Shown here piece after piece: positions 33,066 through 42,466 of a stretch of DNA of 64,000 nucleotides; position 1 is the first letter of the stretch; each line of letters begins with the position of its first letter. The position numbers and the translations under genes were made by a program. The stretch lies in the NCBI GenBank assembly GCA_910585435.1, contig CAJUEJ010000014.1, positions 27,936-91,935 of the forward strand. Direction: 5' to 3'. The notes under the pieces are model-generated. The model did not search any database. It was given only the letters and a program-made list of their open reading frames with translations, and was not told the DNA's origin. The DNA comes from an uncultured Hungatella sp. (GTDB taxonomy: Bacteria > Bacillota > Clostridia > Lachnospirales > Lachnospiraceae).

Positions 33066-33788
33066 TCACGCCAGAGACAAGGCCACCTTCATCATATTCG
33101 TAAACGTAGTCTGCCGCTCCTGGGCCGTAGTCACCTCGCCGGTTACCTCTGAATCAGAGATAGTAACGATACAGAGAGCATTGGCCCCTGCCGCCGCCGT
33201 GTTGCTGTAAAGCGCCGCCGCCTCCATCTCCACAGCCAGAACGCCCATATCCGACCAGGTCATGCCTCCGCTCACCTGTTTTTCCGGCCCATAGAACATA
33301 TCCGAACTCAGAATATTGCCCACATGGTAATCCAGCCCCAGCGCCTTTGCACTTTCCACCGCCTTGTAAAGCAGCTCAAAGCTTGCAATACAGGAATAAT
33401 CCCCCGGAAGCCCAAACAGCCGGACATAATTAGACGTAGTACAGGCCCCCATGCCAAACACCATGTCCCTCACCTTGCACTTAGGATTCAGCGCTCCCGC
33501 CGTGCCCACGCGGATCAGATTCTTACACCCATAAAAATGAATCAGCTCATGAGAATAAATCCCGATAGAAGGACATCCCATCCCTGTTCCCATAACCGAC
33601 ACCGGCTTCCCCTCATACTTCCCTGTAAACCCCAGCATATTTCTGGTGCCGTTAAACTGTTTCACATCCGTTAAAAAAGTATCCGCAATAAACTTCGCCC
33701 GCAGCGGATCCCCCGGAAGCAGAACCGTCTCTGCGATTTCCCCCTCTAGCGCCTGAATATGAGGGGTTGGTACCTTCCCGTTTGCCAT
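33066..33788 (-). CDS. deoD: purine nucleoside phosphorylase DeoD
   Basis: 240 residues, the usual length of the hexameric trimeric-type PNP that cleaves purine (deoxy)ribonucleosides with phosphate. Motifs: MPTPH-like start [23 protein letters not shown] (phosphate-binding), [25 protein letters not shown], and the nucleoside-binding [13 protein letters not shown] with ISDSEVTGE containing the catalytic aspartate. AGGAGG precedes ATG 33788. The gene is preceded, 21 bp away, by a dispersed hairpin element, which may supply its promoter. Confidence 0.97.
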   Translation of the reverse strand: MANGKVPTPHIQALEGEIAETVLLPGDPLRAKFIADTFLTDVKQFNGTRNMLGFTGKYEGKPVSVMGTGMGCPSIGIYSHELIHFYGCKNLIRVGTAGALNPKCKVRDMVFGMGACTTSNYVRLFGLPGDYSCIASFELLYKAVESAKALGLDYHVGNILSSDMFYGPEKQVSGGMTWSDMGVLAVEMEAAALYSNTAAAGANALCIVTISDSEVTGEVTTAQERQTTFTNMMKVALSLA

Positions 33789-33809
33789 AAATATTTTCCT
33801 CCTTATTTA

Positions 33810-33962
33810 ATGTACTCTCAGAGTCTCCCTTGCACCTGCTTTTGTGAGATAATTTTTTGTCAGTTGTATTTTGTCAAATGTCCTGGGAATTATAATTCGT
33901 ACGTGGAACGTACCTTGATTAATCCCCGATGCATCTGGCAGAAAATCAGCCACAAAAGCAGG
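33810..33962 (-). repeat. dispersed hairpin element, copy A
   Basis: A 153-bp imperfect palindrome. Its left end is ATGTACTCTC (33810-33819); a 13-bp perfect inverted pair (33834-33846 with 33950-33962) frames the body; the centre has GTACGT-gga-ACGTAC. Related to the copy at 62602-62762 but with the stem arms exchanged, and lacking the right-hand ten-base end. On the minus strand it contains TTGACA-N17-AATTAT (33849-33877), a candidate promoter for deoD. Confidence 0.75.
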
Positions 33963-33985
33963 TAAAACCCCCGCAAATTCCCCCA

Positions 33986-36217
33986 CTACAACCTCACCTT
34001 CGTCCCCTTCCCATCCCTCTTGGCAACCTTAAGCCGCCCAAGCTGAATCTCCTTCTTCTTATAAACCACCACCGGATCCTCATTTACCAGATACAGATTC
34101 TCCAGCTCATCCTCTCTCTCCAGCTTCATCCCCCGGACTCCCTTGGAATTCTTCTTCATCTCCGAAATCTCCGCCCCGTCAAACCTGAGGAAATACCCGT
34201 TCACTGTCTGCAAAACCACATCTCCTTCAGCCGCCGGCCGGACTGTCACCAGCTTATCATCATCCTGAAACTTGGTAGACGCCACCGTCCGGTTATTGGT
34301 AATGAATTCCTCTGCCGGCACTGTCTTCACCAGAGCCATCCTGGTAGCAAATATCAGCTGTTTCCCCATCATCTGCTCCAGGCTGGTTAAAAACAGAATC
34401 TTCTCCCTGCTCCCGTCATACTTGCTGATATTCTCTATAGGCGTCCCCTTCTCCCGAAGCTTCCCAAAAGGAACATCCGTCACTTTCACCTGGTGCATGC
34501 TACCCACATCCGTAAACAGGCAGATTTTATCTGTATTCATACACCGGATCACATAAGGATGCTCTCCTTCCACAGCCTCCTGGTTTCTCTCATAGGAAGT
34601 CTTGTCTAACAGCTTGCAATACCCGAACCGATCCATGATAAATGCCACCTCCTGCACCTCCATAGGTGTCTCCACATAGACCGCTTCCTTGCCGTCCTCA
34701 ATATCTGTCATCCGGATCAGGGCAAATTCCTCCTTGATCCAATCCAGATCCTGGATAATCACCTGATCCATGGCCTCCTTGCTCTCCAGAATCCGGCTGT
34801 ACTCTTTAATCTTCTTTAAAGTCTCCTTATACTCCTTCTCAAGCGCCAGAATCTCCAGGCCAATCAGCTTATACAGCCTCATTTCCAAAATAGCCGAAGC
34901 CTGTTTCTCCGTAAAATGAAGCTTCCTGGCATCCTCCTTAAATCCGGCTGTCTTAAATGTAATCTTACTTATATCCCCTGTCATCAGGCACGCCTTGGCA
35001 TCCTTCAGATTCTTGGATCCCCGCAGCACCGCAATTATCAGGTCAATCACATCGCAGGCCTTTATAAGCCCTTCCTTGATCTCCTTCTTTTCCAGCTCCT
35101 TGTCCAGCAGGATCCGATATTTTTTCCTGCTGTTTACATACTGAAAATCCAGATAATTCTTAAGAATCCCTTTAAGATTCAGGGTCTCCGGCCTGCCGCC
35201 TGCAATAGCCAGCATATTGACCCCAAAGGTATCCTCCAGCTTTGTCTTCTTATATAATATATTTTTGATCCGCTCCACATCCGCGTCTTTTTTCAGCTCC
35301 AGAACAATGCGGATCCCTTCTTTGTTGGACTGGTTGGAAATATCTGTCACATCTGTCAGCTTCTTGGACTCCACCAGCTCTGCCACATCCATCAGGAATT
35401 TATTGATCCCGCTTCCAATCATGGTATAGGGGATCTGTGTAATCACCAGCTTGTCCTTGTCTGTCCTTCTCTTCCCCAGCTCTACTTCCATTCTGCCACG
35501 CAGCCTGATCTTACCTGTCCCTGTCTCATAGATCTCCGGAAGATCCTTCTTGTTGGCGATGATCCCCCCTGTGGGGAAATCAGGCCCCGGCATCAGCCGC
35601 ATCAGCTCCTCTGTGGAAATATCCGGGTTGGCGATATAAGCTTTTACCGCATCGATCACCTCTCCCAGATTGTGCGGCGGAATGCTGGTACTCATGCCCA
35701 CTGCAATCCCCTCGGCCCCGTTAATCAGCAGATTGGGCACACGGACAGGGAGAACCTCCGGCTCCTTCTCTGTCTCGTCATAGTTGGGCACAAATTCTAC
35801 GGTCTTATCCAGATCCTTTAAATACACTTCTTCCGTAAATTTCTCCAGCCTGGCCTCTGTATAACGCATGGCCGCGGCTCCGTCTCCCTCGATGGAGCCG
35901 AAATTGCCGTGGCCGTCCACCAGCGCCATGCCTTTTTTAAAGTCCTGGGACATCACTACCAGGGTCTCATAGATGGAGCTGTCCCCGTGGGGATGATACT
36001 TACCCATGGTATCGCCTACAATACGGGCTGATTTCCGGTGGGGCTTGTCATGTCCCAGCTTCAGCTCGCTCATATCATAAAGCACACGCCTCTGTACCGG
36101 CTTCAGCCCATCCCTGGCATCTGGAATGGCCCTGGCCGTAATGACACTCATAGAGTAATTCATGAAGCTGCGCTGCATTTCCTCCGAATATTCCGTAGTC
36201 AATATCTTTTCTGCCAT
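33986..36217 (-). CDS. parC: DNA topoisomerase IV subunit A (or second GyrA)
   Basis: 743 residues. Breakage-reunion domain with the active tyrosine in [11 protein letters not shown] (about 117), the quinolone-region pattern [16 protein letters not shown], and [16 protein letters not shown]. The C-terminal third is a beta-pinwheel, but I see no QRRGGKG GyrA box, only the weak [12 protein letters not shown], and the length is shorter than typical GyrA (about 820+), so a decatenating ParC is preferred. It acts with the B subunit encoded just upstream. Start ATG 36217 with GAGGA upstream. Confidence 0.82.
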   Translation of the reverse strand: MAEKILTTEYSEEMQRSFMNYSMSVITARAIPDARDGLKPVQRRVLYDMSELKLGHDKPHRKSARIVGDTMGKYHPHGDSSIYETLVVMSQDFKKGMALVDGHGNFGSIEGDGAAAMRYTEARLEKFTEEVYLKDLDKTVEFVPNYDETEKEPEVLPVRVPNLLINGAEGIAVGMSTSIPPHNLGEVIDAVKAYIANPDISTEELMRLMPGPDFPTGGIIANKKDLPEIYETGTGKIRLRGRMEVELGKRRTDKDKLVITQIPYTMIGSGINKFLMDVAELVESKKLTDVTDISNQSNKEGIRIVLELKKDADVERIKNILYKKTKLEDTFGVNMLAIAGGRPETLNLKGILKNYLDFQYVNSRKKYRILLDKELEKKEIKEGLIKACDVIDLIIAVLRGSKNLKDAKACLMTGDISKITFKTAGFKEDARKLHFTEKQASAILEMRLYKLIGLEILALEKEYKETLKKIKEYSRILESKEAMDQVIIQDLDWIKEEFALIRMTDIEDGKEAVYVETPMEVQEVAFIMDRFGYCKLLDKTSYERNQEAVEGEHPYVIRCMNTDKICLFTDVGSMHQVKVTDVPFGKLREKGTPIENISKYDGSREKILFLTSLEQMMGKQLIFATRMALVKTVPAEEFITNNRTVASTKFQDDDKLVTVRPAAEGDVVLQTVNGYFLRFDGAEISEMKKNSKGVRGMKLEREDELENLYLVNEDPVVVYKKKEIQLGRLKVAKRDGKGTKVRL

Positions 36218-36250
36218 GTTTTCCTCTTTCCTGACTTTCTATATGTAACA

Positions 36251-36488
36251 GTTCAGACGGCAATGTCATTTACGAGATAACGTAGCCCGGCGAGAGAATG
36301 ATATTGTTTCTCCAGGGTACTTGAAGACCGTCGGTACTTAGGCGCTGTCTTTTAGCGCCTTATGTACCGCTACGCTCTTCACGTAGCGAGAGCGTGCCCG
36401 GGAGAAACAATATCATTCTCTCGTCGGGCGGACCTTTCACGATTTCTCAAACAGCAAATCTTTAACTAAATGACATTGCCGTCTAAAC
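36251..36488. repeat. nested 238-bp palindrome between parE and parC
   Basis: Outer arms 36251-36272 and 36467-36488 match at 21 of 22 positions. Inside, about 36284-36313 pairs with about 36401-36430 (GAGAGAATGATATTGTTTCTCC core on one side, its complement on the other). The centre has GGTAC-TTAGGCGCT paired with AGCGCCTTA-TGTACC (about 36333-36368) and a small CGCTACG/CGTAGCG hairpin. No open reading frame and no clear target-site duplication. It fills nearly the whole 296-bp gap. Confidence 0.85.
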
Positions 36489-36513
36489 GATTACTCTCTA
36501 TCTGGTCTGCCCC

Positions 36514-38433
36514 TTACGCATCCACCTCGGCCTCTTCTGCATGGTCGTAGATAAACCGCCTCCGCGGCGGCACATCGCTTCCCATCAAAAGCTCCGTAAC
36601 CTCAGATGCCAGCCTTGCATCCTCAATCTCCACCCGCTTTAACACACGGTTTTCCGGATCCAGCGTAGTCTCCCAAAGCTGGCCTGCATCCATCTCGCCC
36701 AGGCCTTTGTATCTCTGGAGAATGAATTCTCCGGTGTGGGTTTTTCTGTATTTTTCCAATTCTTTTTCATCGTACAGGTATTGCTCCTGCCCCTTCTTGG
36801 GAATCACCTTGAAAAGGGGCGGCATGGCAATGTACACATGTCCGTTATAAATCAGCTCCGGCATAAAACGGTATAAAAAGGTTAAAAGAAGGGTATCGAT
36901 ATGGCTTCCGTCCACGTCCGCATCGGTCATAAGGATAATCTTGTGGTAGCGCAGCTTGGTGATGTCGAAATCGTTGCCGTAGCCTTCTGAAAATCCACAT
37001 CCGAATGCGTTGATCATGGTCTTGATCTCCGCATTGGCAAGAACCTTGTCCATGGATGCTTTTTCTACGTTGAGGATCTTTCCTCTGATGGGAAGGATCG
37101 CCTGGTACATCCTGTTCCTGGCTGTCTTGGCGGAGCCGCCGGCAGAGTCTCCCTCCACGATGAAGATTTCGCATTTCTGGGCATCCCTGCTCTCGCAGTT
37201 GGCCAGCTTTCCGTTGCTGTCAAAGGAGAATTTAGACTTGCTCAGCATATTGGTCTTGGCTTTTTCTTCGGCCTTGCGGATCTTGGCTGACTTTTCTGCG
37301 CAGGCGATAATTCCTTTTAGTACCTCCAGATTTCGGTCGAAATACAGCTCCAGCTCGTCCCCGGTGATGGAAAATACTGCTTTGGTAGCGTCGGCGCTGG
37401 CTAATTTGGTCTTGGTCTGCCCTTCAAAAATGGGATCCGGATGCTTGACGGCCACAATGGCTGTCATGCCGTTGCGGGTGTCGGCTCCGGTGAAGTTGGC
37501 GTCTTTTTCTTTTAATATCCCCAGCTCTTTGGCGTAGCTGTTGATCATCATGGTGAATTTGGTCTTGAAGCCTGCCAGGTGGGTACCGCCTTCCTGGGTG
37601 AAAATGTTGTTGCAAAAGCCTAAGATATTTTCTTCAAAGGTGTCTACGAACTGGAATGCGGCTTCTACCTCGATCTGATCCACTTTTCCTTTGTAATAGA
37701 TGGGATCGTGGACAGGGGTTTTGTTGGCATTCAGCTCTTTGACGTAGGCTGTGATGCCTTCTGGCTCGCAGTAGATGATCTCTTCCTCCTCGCCCTGGCG
37801 CTTGTTGGCGTAGGTGATGGTGAGGCCGGGGTTTAGGTAGGCTGTCTCGTGGATTCGGCTTTTCAGCCATTCGGCTTTGAATCTGGTTTTTTCGAAAATG
37901 GTTCCGTCAGGGAGGAAATTGATCTCGGTTCCTGTCTCTTTTGTCCTGCCCAGGGTGGGGAGAAGGCCGTCTTTCAGTTCAATTACAGGGATTCCTTTTT
38001 CGTAGGCGTCGTGATGGATGTAGCCGTTCTGGTAAACCTTGATGTCCAGATGCTGGGACAGGGCGTTGACTACGGAGGAGCCTACTCCGTGAAGGCCTCC
38101 GCTGGTTTTGTAGGCCTGGTTGTCGAATTTTCCTCCTGCGTGGAGGGTGGACAGGACGACACGCTCGGCGGAGACGCCTTTTTTGTGCATTCCTACCGGG
38201 ATTCCCCGGCCGCTGTCTTTGACGGTGCAGGAGCCGTCGGCTTCTAGGGTGACCCATACATGGGTGCAGTAGCCTGCAAGGTGTTCGTCTACTGCGTTGT
38301 CTAGTATTTCATATATAAGATGGTTCAGGCCTTTGGTCCCGACTCCTCCTATGTACATGCCTGGCCGTTTCCGGACAGCTTCAAGGCCTTCCAGGACGGT
38401 GATGCTGTCGGCAGTGTATTGTGGCTTTGCCAT
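36514..38433 (-). CDS. parE: DNA topoisomerase IV subunit B (or second GyrB)
   Basis: 639 residues of the type II topoisomerase ATPase subunit. GHKL ATP-binding: LIYEILDNAVDEHLAGY, DSGRGIPVGMHKKG, GGLHGVGSSVVNALS; transducer with GFKTKFT; Toprim domain FIVEGDSAGGSAKTARNR, GKILNVEKA, LMTDADVDGSHI; C-terminal MPPLFKV, RYKGLGEMDA and MGSDVPPRRRFI. The gene is about 300 bp upstream of parC on the same strand, separated by the nested palindrome, the parE-parC order seen in many Firmicutes. ParE or GyrB cannot be separated by eye with certainty. Confidence 0.85.
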   Translation of the reverse strand: MAKPQYTADSITVLEGLEAVRKRPGMYIGGVGTKGLNHLIYEILDNAVDEHLAGYCTHVWVTLEADGSCTVKDSGRGIPVGMHKKGVSAERVVLSTLHAGGKFDNQAYKTSGGLHGVGSSVVNALSQHLDIKVYQNGYIHHDAYEKGIPVIELKDGLLPTLGRTKETGTEINFLPDGTIFEKTRFKAEWLKSRIHETAYLNPGLTITYANKRQGEEEEIIYCEPEGITAYVKELNANKTPVHDPIYYKGKVDQIEVEAAFQFVDTFEENILGFCNNIFTQEGGTHLAGFKTKFTMMINSYAKELGILKEKDANFTGADTRNGMTAIVAVKHPDPIFEGQTKTKLASADATKAVFSITGDELELYFDRNLEVLKGIIACAEKSAKIRKAEEKAKTNMLSKSKFSFDSNGKLANCESRDAQKCEIFIVEGDSAGGSAKTARNRMYQAILPIRGKILNVEKASMDKVLANAEIKTMINAFGCGFSEGYGNDFDITKLRYHKIILMTDADVDGSHIDTLLLTFLYRFMPELIYNGHVYIAMPPLFKVIPKKGQEQYLYDEKELEKYRKTHTGEFILQRYKGLGEMDAGQLWETTLDPENRVLKRVEIEDARLASEVTELLMGSDVPPRRRFIYDHAEEAEVDA

Positions 38434-38472
38434 GGGTGATCCTCCATATCTGAATTTCTGGGGTGCGAGGGG

Positions 38473-38605
38473 CGCTTATTTTCGCTTTGGGTAGACCGCG
38501 TGCTTTGCGGGGTACGCTTATTTTCGCTTCGCTTTAATTTCGCTTTGGGCAGACCGCGGCTCCGCAGTGCACGCTCATTTCCGCTTCGCTCCAATTCGCT
38601 CACGG
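38473..38605. repeat. tandem imperfect repeats upstream of parE
   Basis: Two adjacent units of about 60 bp, sharing TTTCGCTTTGGG, AGACCGCG and CGCTTCGCT words, run through the parE upstream gap. They are roughly 80 percent alike by eye. They are followed by a perfect hairpin at 38621-38685. Confidence 0.65.
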
Positions 38606-38620
38606 GCCTTTCGGCCCTAT

Positions 38621-38685
38621 GGAAAAAGTTACGTAAGAAGCTGCTTATGTGCAAGCACAACGCAGCTTCTTACGTAACTTTTTCC
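38621..38685. repeat. perfect 24-bp inverted repeat hairpin
   Basis: Arms 38621-38644 and 38662-38685 are exact complements (GGAAAAAGTTACGTAAGAAG and four more bases), and the 17-base loop itself contains GTGC/GCAC. No U-run follows outside the stem on either strand, so it is not an ordinary terminator, although the arms contain five T/A in a row. It lies between the unknown gene at 38766 and parE. Confidence 0.85.
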
Positions 38686-38765
38686 GCACTGCTCTTCGCT
38701 TACCTGAACATTATACACGCAAACACATGTTTTGGCAAGGGAGTAAAATCCTTTTAAAAACCCTT

Positions 38766-39251
38766 TTAAAATCCCCGTTCCAAGCATAGGGCTGCGATTT
38801 CGCGCCACCCCATTCCTCGCATGAAATTTGCGGCTTCGTATATGCTTTTTCTTTCAATCAGAAGCTTGTATATCCCCAGCCTCTTTATCCGCTTCCCTAA
38901 CCGGGTAAATTCTTTTTGTTCTTCGGCTATCATTGCCATATACAGTATGGTGAATATAATATCTGCCTCCAGCGCATCTTCTCCATATGCGGCCGCAATC
39001 TGCGAAATGCCGGCAAGGGTGGCTTTTTCCACTTTTTTTCCTGTCATTTCATATACCCGCACATAATCTCCATAAACTTTTTTAACACCGTATTTTCCTG
39101 CAAGCCATTTTAGCTGTCCAAAGTATTCCACGTCTCTGGGTGCTCTGCGTTCTCTGTAGGGTTTGGTCAGGTAGACGCACCATTCATCAAAGCTTCCCTT
39201 GTCGTATTCCAGAAAAGAACCGTCTGCAAATGATTTAATAACCTGCCCCAT
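38766..39251 (-). CDS. conserved protein of unknown function, 161 residues
   Basis: Start ATG 39251 has AGGAAGG six bases upstream; a longer frame to 39308 would run through the hairpin element and is unlikely. The protein begins MGQVIKSFADGSFLEYDKGSFDEW and continues with a mostly helical, basic middle (GKRIKRLGIYKLLIERKSIYEAA) and ends WREIAALCLERGF. No motif of known function, no signal or membrane segment. I recall similar unnamed proteins in Lachnospiraceae but no role. It stands alone, divergent from the sugar ABC operon. Confidence 0.75.
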   Translation of the reverse strand: MGQVIKSFADGSFLEYDKGSFDEWCVYLTKPYRERRAPRDVEYFGQLKWLAGKYGVKKVYGDYVRVYEMTGKKVEKATLAGISQIAAAYGEDALEADIIFTILYMAMIAEEQKEFTRLGKRIKRLGIYKLLIERKSIYEAANFMRGMGWREIAALCLERGF

Positions 39252-39273
39252 AGGCTCTTCCTTCCTCTCTTTC

Positions 39274-39332
39274 ATCTGCCCTTGTGGCTGATTTTCCGCC
39301 AGATGCACTGGGGATTAAGCAACGTATGTTCC
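39274..39332 (-). repeat. dispersed hairpin element, partial copy B
   Basis: About 59 bp matching one arm of copies A and C, including the shared words GCTGATTTTCCG, ATGCA and GGGGATTAA. Only one arm is present, so it cannot fold as the full copies do. It ends 22 bp upstream of the start codon at 39251. Confidence 0.65.
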
Positions 39333-39405
39333 AAACCTATTGTCTCCTCCCCTATCATACCAGATTTTCCTTACATATATCAAACTTTTTCGAAAAATAA
39401 GCCAC

Positions 39406-39434
39406 TGGACATCCCACCCCATTTTCAGTATAAT
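39406..39434 (+). promoter_or_regulatory. sigmaA promoter of the sugar ABC operon
   Basis: TGGACA, 17 bases, TATAAT. Five of six and six of six consensus matches, with a leader of about 45 bases before ATG 39487. Confidence 0.75.
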
Positions 39435-39486
39435 AAAGAAAAATCTTGACATTACACGTGGAAAGTACACAGACAGGAGCCTTATT

Positions 39487-40671
39487 ATGGAAGTCATCCT
39501 TCAGAATCTGACAAAACGATACCCAAACCGCAACAAAAAAATCCACGAAGATATAATCGCTGTCAACGATTTCACCTTTGAAATCCCTGACGGCAAGCTC
39601 ATCGGCCTTTTAGGCCCTTCCGGCTGCGGCAAAAGCACCACCTTAAATCTTATAAGCGGCCTGCAAAAACCCACCTCCGGGAAGATTTTCTTCGGCAAAG
39701 ACGATGTCACCGGCCTTCCGCCGGAAAGCAGGGGAATCGGTCTGGTATTTCAAAACTATGCCCTCTATCCCCACCTGACCGTAAAGCAGAATATTTTATT
39801 CCCATTGGAAAACCTGAAGGGCAAAGACAAGCTGTCCAAAGCTGAGATGCAGAAAAAAGCAGCCAAAGCGGCGAAACTGGTACAGATCCAGGAGCTGATG
39901 GACCGAAAACCAGGGGAGCTGTCCGGCGGCCAGCAGCAGCGGGTGGCCATCGCCCGCGCCCTGGTAAAGATGCCAAAGGTTCTTCTCTTAGACGAGCCTC
40001 TCTCCAACCTTGACGCCCGCCTCAGGCTCCAGACCAGGGAAGAAATCCGCCGCATTCAGAGGGAGACCGGCATCACCACCATCTTCGTCACCCATGACCA
40101 GGAAGAAGCCATGAGCATTTCCGACATGATTGTGGTGATGAACGCAGGCGTAGTGATGCAGACCGGGAATCCCCAGGAAGTGTATGACAATCCGGCCAAT
40201 CTATTCGTAGCCAGATTTTTAGGCACCCCGCCTGTCAATGTCTTTCACGGGACCGTCAAAAATCAGTCATTATATATTGGTGAGGAAGCAGTCATGAAGC
40301 TTATGCCGGACAGCGTGTCCAAACCTGTCCAAAATTCTCCGGAAGCCTCTGGGGGTGTTTCCGTCCATAAAGCGTCCCGGATCTCTGATGGCACAGAGGT
40401 CTATGTCGCCGTCCGCCCGGAGGGCTTTATCCCTGACGAAAACGGCCCTCTCACCTGCCGGTTAAGCGGGGTGGAGGTCATGGGCCGGGATATCAGCGTA
40501 GTCTCCGCAAACAGCGCCTCCCTGGCTCCCAAAATCCGGTCCATCATCAGCACAGAGCATAAAGTAAACCCTGCTGATCCCTTTGTCCGGTTCTCTCTCC
40601 GCCCGGGAAAAGTATTTCTCTTTGACAAGGAGACCCAGGAGCGAATCCGCTTTCAGGCTTTGGAGCTGTGA
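39487..40671 (+). CDS. sugar ABC transporter ATP-binding protein, MsmK/UgpC type
   Basis: 394 residues. Energises import by a CUT1-type carbohydrate transporter. Walker A GPSGCGKST (about 44-52), Q-loop FQNYALYPHLTV, signature LSGGQQQRVAIARAL (about 145), Walker B VLLLDEP, D-loop and switch histidine FVTHDQEEA, then the C-terminal regulatory OB domain (GTPPVNVFHG onward). Start ATG 39487 follows AGGAG at eight bases; the longer frame from 39340 includes the promoter. First gene of a four-gene operon with two permeases and a binding protein. The internal regulatory domain is shorter than in MalK. Confidence 0.94.
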   Translation: MEVILQNLTKRYPNRNKKIHEDIIAVNDFTFEIPDGKLIGLLGPSGCGKSTTLNLISGLQKPTSGKIFFGKDDVTGLPPESRGIGLVFQNYALYPHLTVKQNILFPLENLKGKDKLSKAEMQKKAAKAAKLVQIQELMDRKPGELSGGQQQRVAIARALVKMPKVLLLDEPLSNLDARLRLQTREEIRRIQRETGITTIFVTHDQEEAMSISDMIVVMNAGVVMQTGNPQEVYDNPANLFVARFLGTPPVNVFHGTVKNQSLYIGEEAVMKLMPDSVSKPVQNSPEASGGVSVHKASRISDGTEVYVAVRPEGFIPDENGPLTCRLSGVEVMGRDISVVSANSASLAPKIRSIISTEHKVNPADPFVRFSLRPGKVFLFDKETQERIRFQALEL

Positions 40672-40695
40672 AACATGCACAGAATGGAGGAAATC

Positions 40696-41592
40696 ATGAA
40701 ACACACAAACTTTAATCATATAAAAGGCTGGCTGTACCTGCTTCCTGCCCTTCTTTTCCTGGCAGCATTCATGGTATACCCTCTCATTGACGTATTCATC
40801 TATTCCTTCGAGGAGGGCTATAACTCTGCCTCCCAGACTTATTTCGGCGTGGGGGCTTACAACTATTCCTACGTACTCCACGACCCCTATTTTCTCCAGG
40901 CTGTGAAAAATACGTTTATTCTGGTGGTGATTACTGTCCCCCTGTCCACAGCCATCGCCCTGCTTATTTCCGTAGGGTTAAATTCCATAAAGCCCTTGAG
41001 GGAGCTGTTCCAGACCATTTACTTCCTCCCCTACGTAACCAACACCCTGGCCGTAGGCCTTGTCTTTATGATCCTGTTTAAAAAGACTGCCTACTCTGAC
41101 GGGTTCATCAACCTGATTATCCGGTGGTTCGGCGGAAATTCCGTAGACTTTATTGACGGCCCCTACTGGGCCAAAATGTTTGTGCTGTGCTTTTACACCA
41201 TCTGGGTGGTTATGCCTTTCAAAATCCTGATATTAACCAGCGCCCTGTCTTCCGTAAATCCGGACTATTACAGCGCTGCAAAGGTGGACGGTACCTCCCG
41301 TTTCCGGACCTTCATGCGCATCACCCTGCCTATGATTTCCCCTATGATCTTCTACCTGGTTATCACAGGCTTCATCGGCGCTTTCAAGGCCTACAGCGAT
41401 GTGGTGGCACTGTTCGGCACAGACTTAAATGCTGCCGAGATGAACACTATCGTCGGCTATGTGTATGACATGCTGTACGGAGACAGCGGCGGCTACCCCT
41501 CCTACGCGGCAGCGGCAGCTATCCTGCTGTTTGCCATCGTACTGACCATCACCTGCATCAACCTGTTAGCCAGCAGCAAGAAAGGACATTAA
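40696..41592 (+). CDS. sugar ABC transporter permease, MalF/UgpA type
   Basis: 298 residues with about six membrane helices, starting GWLYLLPALLFLAAFMVYPLIDVF. The EAA loop for contact with the ATPase is AAKVDGTSRFRTFMRITLPMISP (about 190-212, given here in outline). GGAGG stands five bases before ATG 40696, so the in-frame codon at 40675 is not used. Eight bases separate it from the second permease. Confidence 0.94.
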   Translation: MKHTNFNHIKGWLYLLPALLFLAAFMVYPLIDVFIYSFEEGYNSASQTYFGVGAYNYSYVLHDPYFLQAVKNTFILVVITVPLSTAIALLISVGLNSIKPLRELFQTIYFLPYVTNTLAVGLVFMILFKKTAYSDGFINLIIRWFGGNSVDFIDGPYWAKMFVLCFYTIWVVMPFKILILTSALSSVNPDYYSAAKVDGTSRFRTFMRITLPMISPMIFYLVITGFIGAFKAYSDVVALFGTDLNAAEMNTIVGYVYDMLYGDSGGYPSYAAAAAILLFAIVLTITCINLLASSKKGH

Positions 41593-41599
41593 AACTCTT

Positions 41600-42466
41600 A
41601 TGAACGATTATGAACAAGCCGCCCGGGCTTACAAAATCCGAAAAAATGCAGCAACAGCAGTCACCTATCTGTTTCTGCTTTTCTGGGCTGTCATCGTCCT
41701 GTTTCCCTTTTACTGGATGATTCTCACATCCGTAAAAACCTACGGTGCCTACAACGCAGAATACATTCCCCGGTTTTTCACCCTGTCCCCCACCCTGGAG
41801 AATTATGCCGATGCTTTCACCGCCGTCCCCCTGGGCAAGTACCTTTTAAACACCCTGTTCTTCACGGTCGTCACCACCGGGGTCATGCTGGCAGTGATCA
41901 TCCTGGCTGCCTTCGCCTTTGCCCGCCTTGAATTCAGAGGAAAAAATATGGTATTTCTTATTTTCCTCTCCATGATGATGATCCCCAACGAGCTGGTAAT
42001 CATCACCAATTTTGTCACCGTCACAAATTTAAACCTGCGCAACTCCTTCCCGGGACTGATTCTGCCCTCGGTCATGTCGGTATTTTACATCTACCTTTTA
42101 AAGGAAAATTTTGAGCAGATCCCTGACAGCCTGTACTATGCGGCCAAAGTGGACGGCACCTCTGATTTCAAATATCTTTTAAGGGTAGTAATTCCCATAT
42201 CCAAACCCACCCTGATTACCGTCATCATCCTGAAGGTAATCGAGTGCTGGAATTCCTACGTGTGGCCACGGCTCATCACAGACAATCCCAACTATTACCT
42301 GGTTTCCAACGGCATCCAGGAGATCCGGGAAAACGGGTTCGGACGGGAAAATGTTCCGGCTATGATGGCAGCCGTAGTCGTCATCTCCGTGCCCCTCATC
42401 CTTTTGTTTCTTATGTTCCGCAAAAAAGTCATGGCCGGCGTGTCAAGAGGAGGTATCAAAGGATGA
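41600..42466 (+). CDS. sugar ABC transporter permease, MalG/UgpE type
   Basis: 288 residues, six predicted membrane helices, first at about 20-42 (YLFLLFWAVIVLFPFYWMIL). EAA loop AAKVDGTSDFKYLLRVVIPIS. Ends with FRKKVMAGVSRGGIKG, as in MalG-type proteins. The stop overlaps the start of the binding-protein gene (ATGA), so the two are translationally coupled. Substrate not evident from sequence. Confidence 0.94.
   Translation: MNDYEQAARAYKIRKNAATAVTYLFLLFWAVIVLFPFYWMILTSVKTYGAYNAEYIPRFFTLSPTLENYADAFTAVPLGKYLLNTLFFTVVTTGVMLAVIILAAFAFARLEFRGKNMVFLIFLSMMMIPNELVIITNFVTVTNLNLRNSFPGLILPSVMSVFYIYLLKENFEQIPDSLYYAAKVDGTSDFKYLLRVVIPISKPTLITVIILKVIECWNSYVWPRLITDNPNYYLVSNGIQEIRENGFGRENVPAMMAAVVVISVPLILLFLMFRKKVMAGVSRGGIKG

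Noticed and set aside
38621..38685. Hairpin as ordinary intrinsic terminator
   Set aside because: Neither strand has a U-run after the stem; the T-run is inside the arm.
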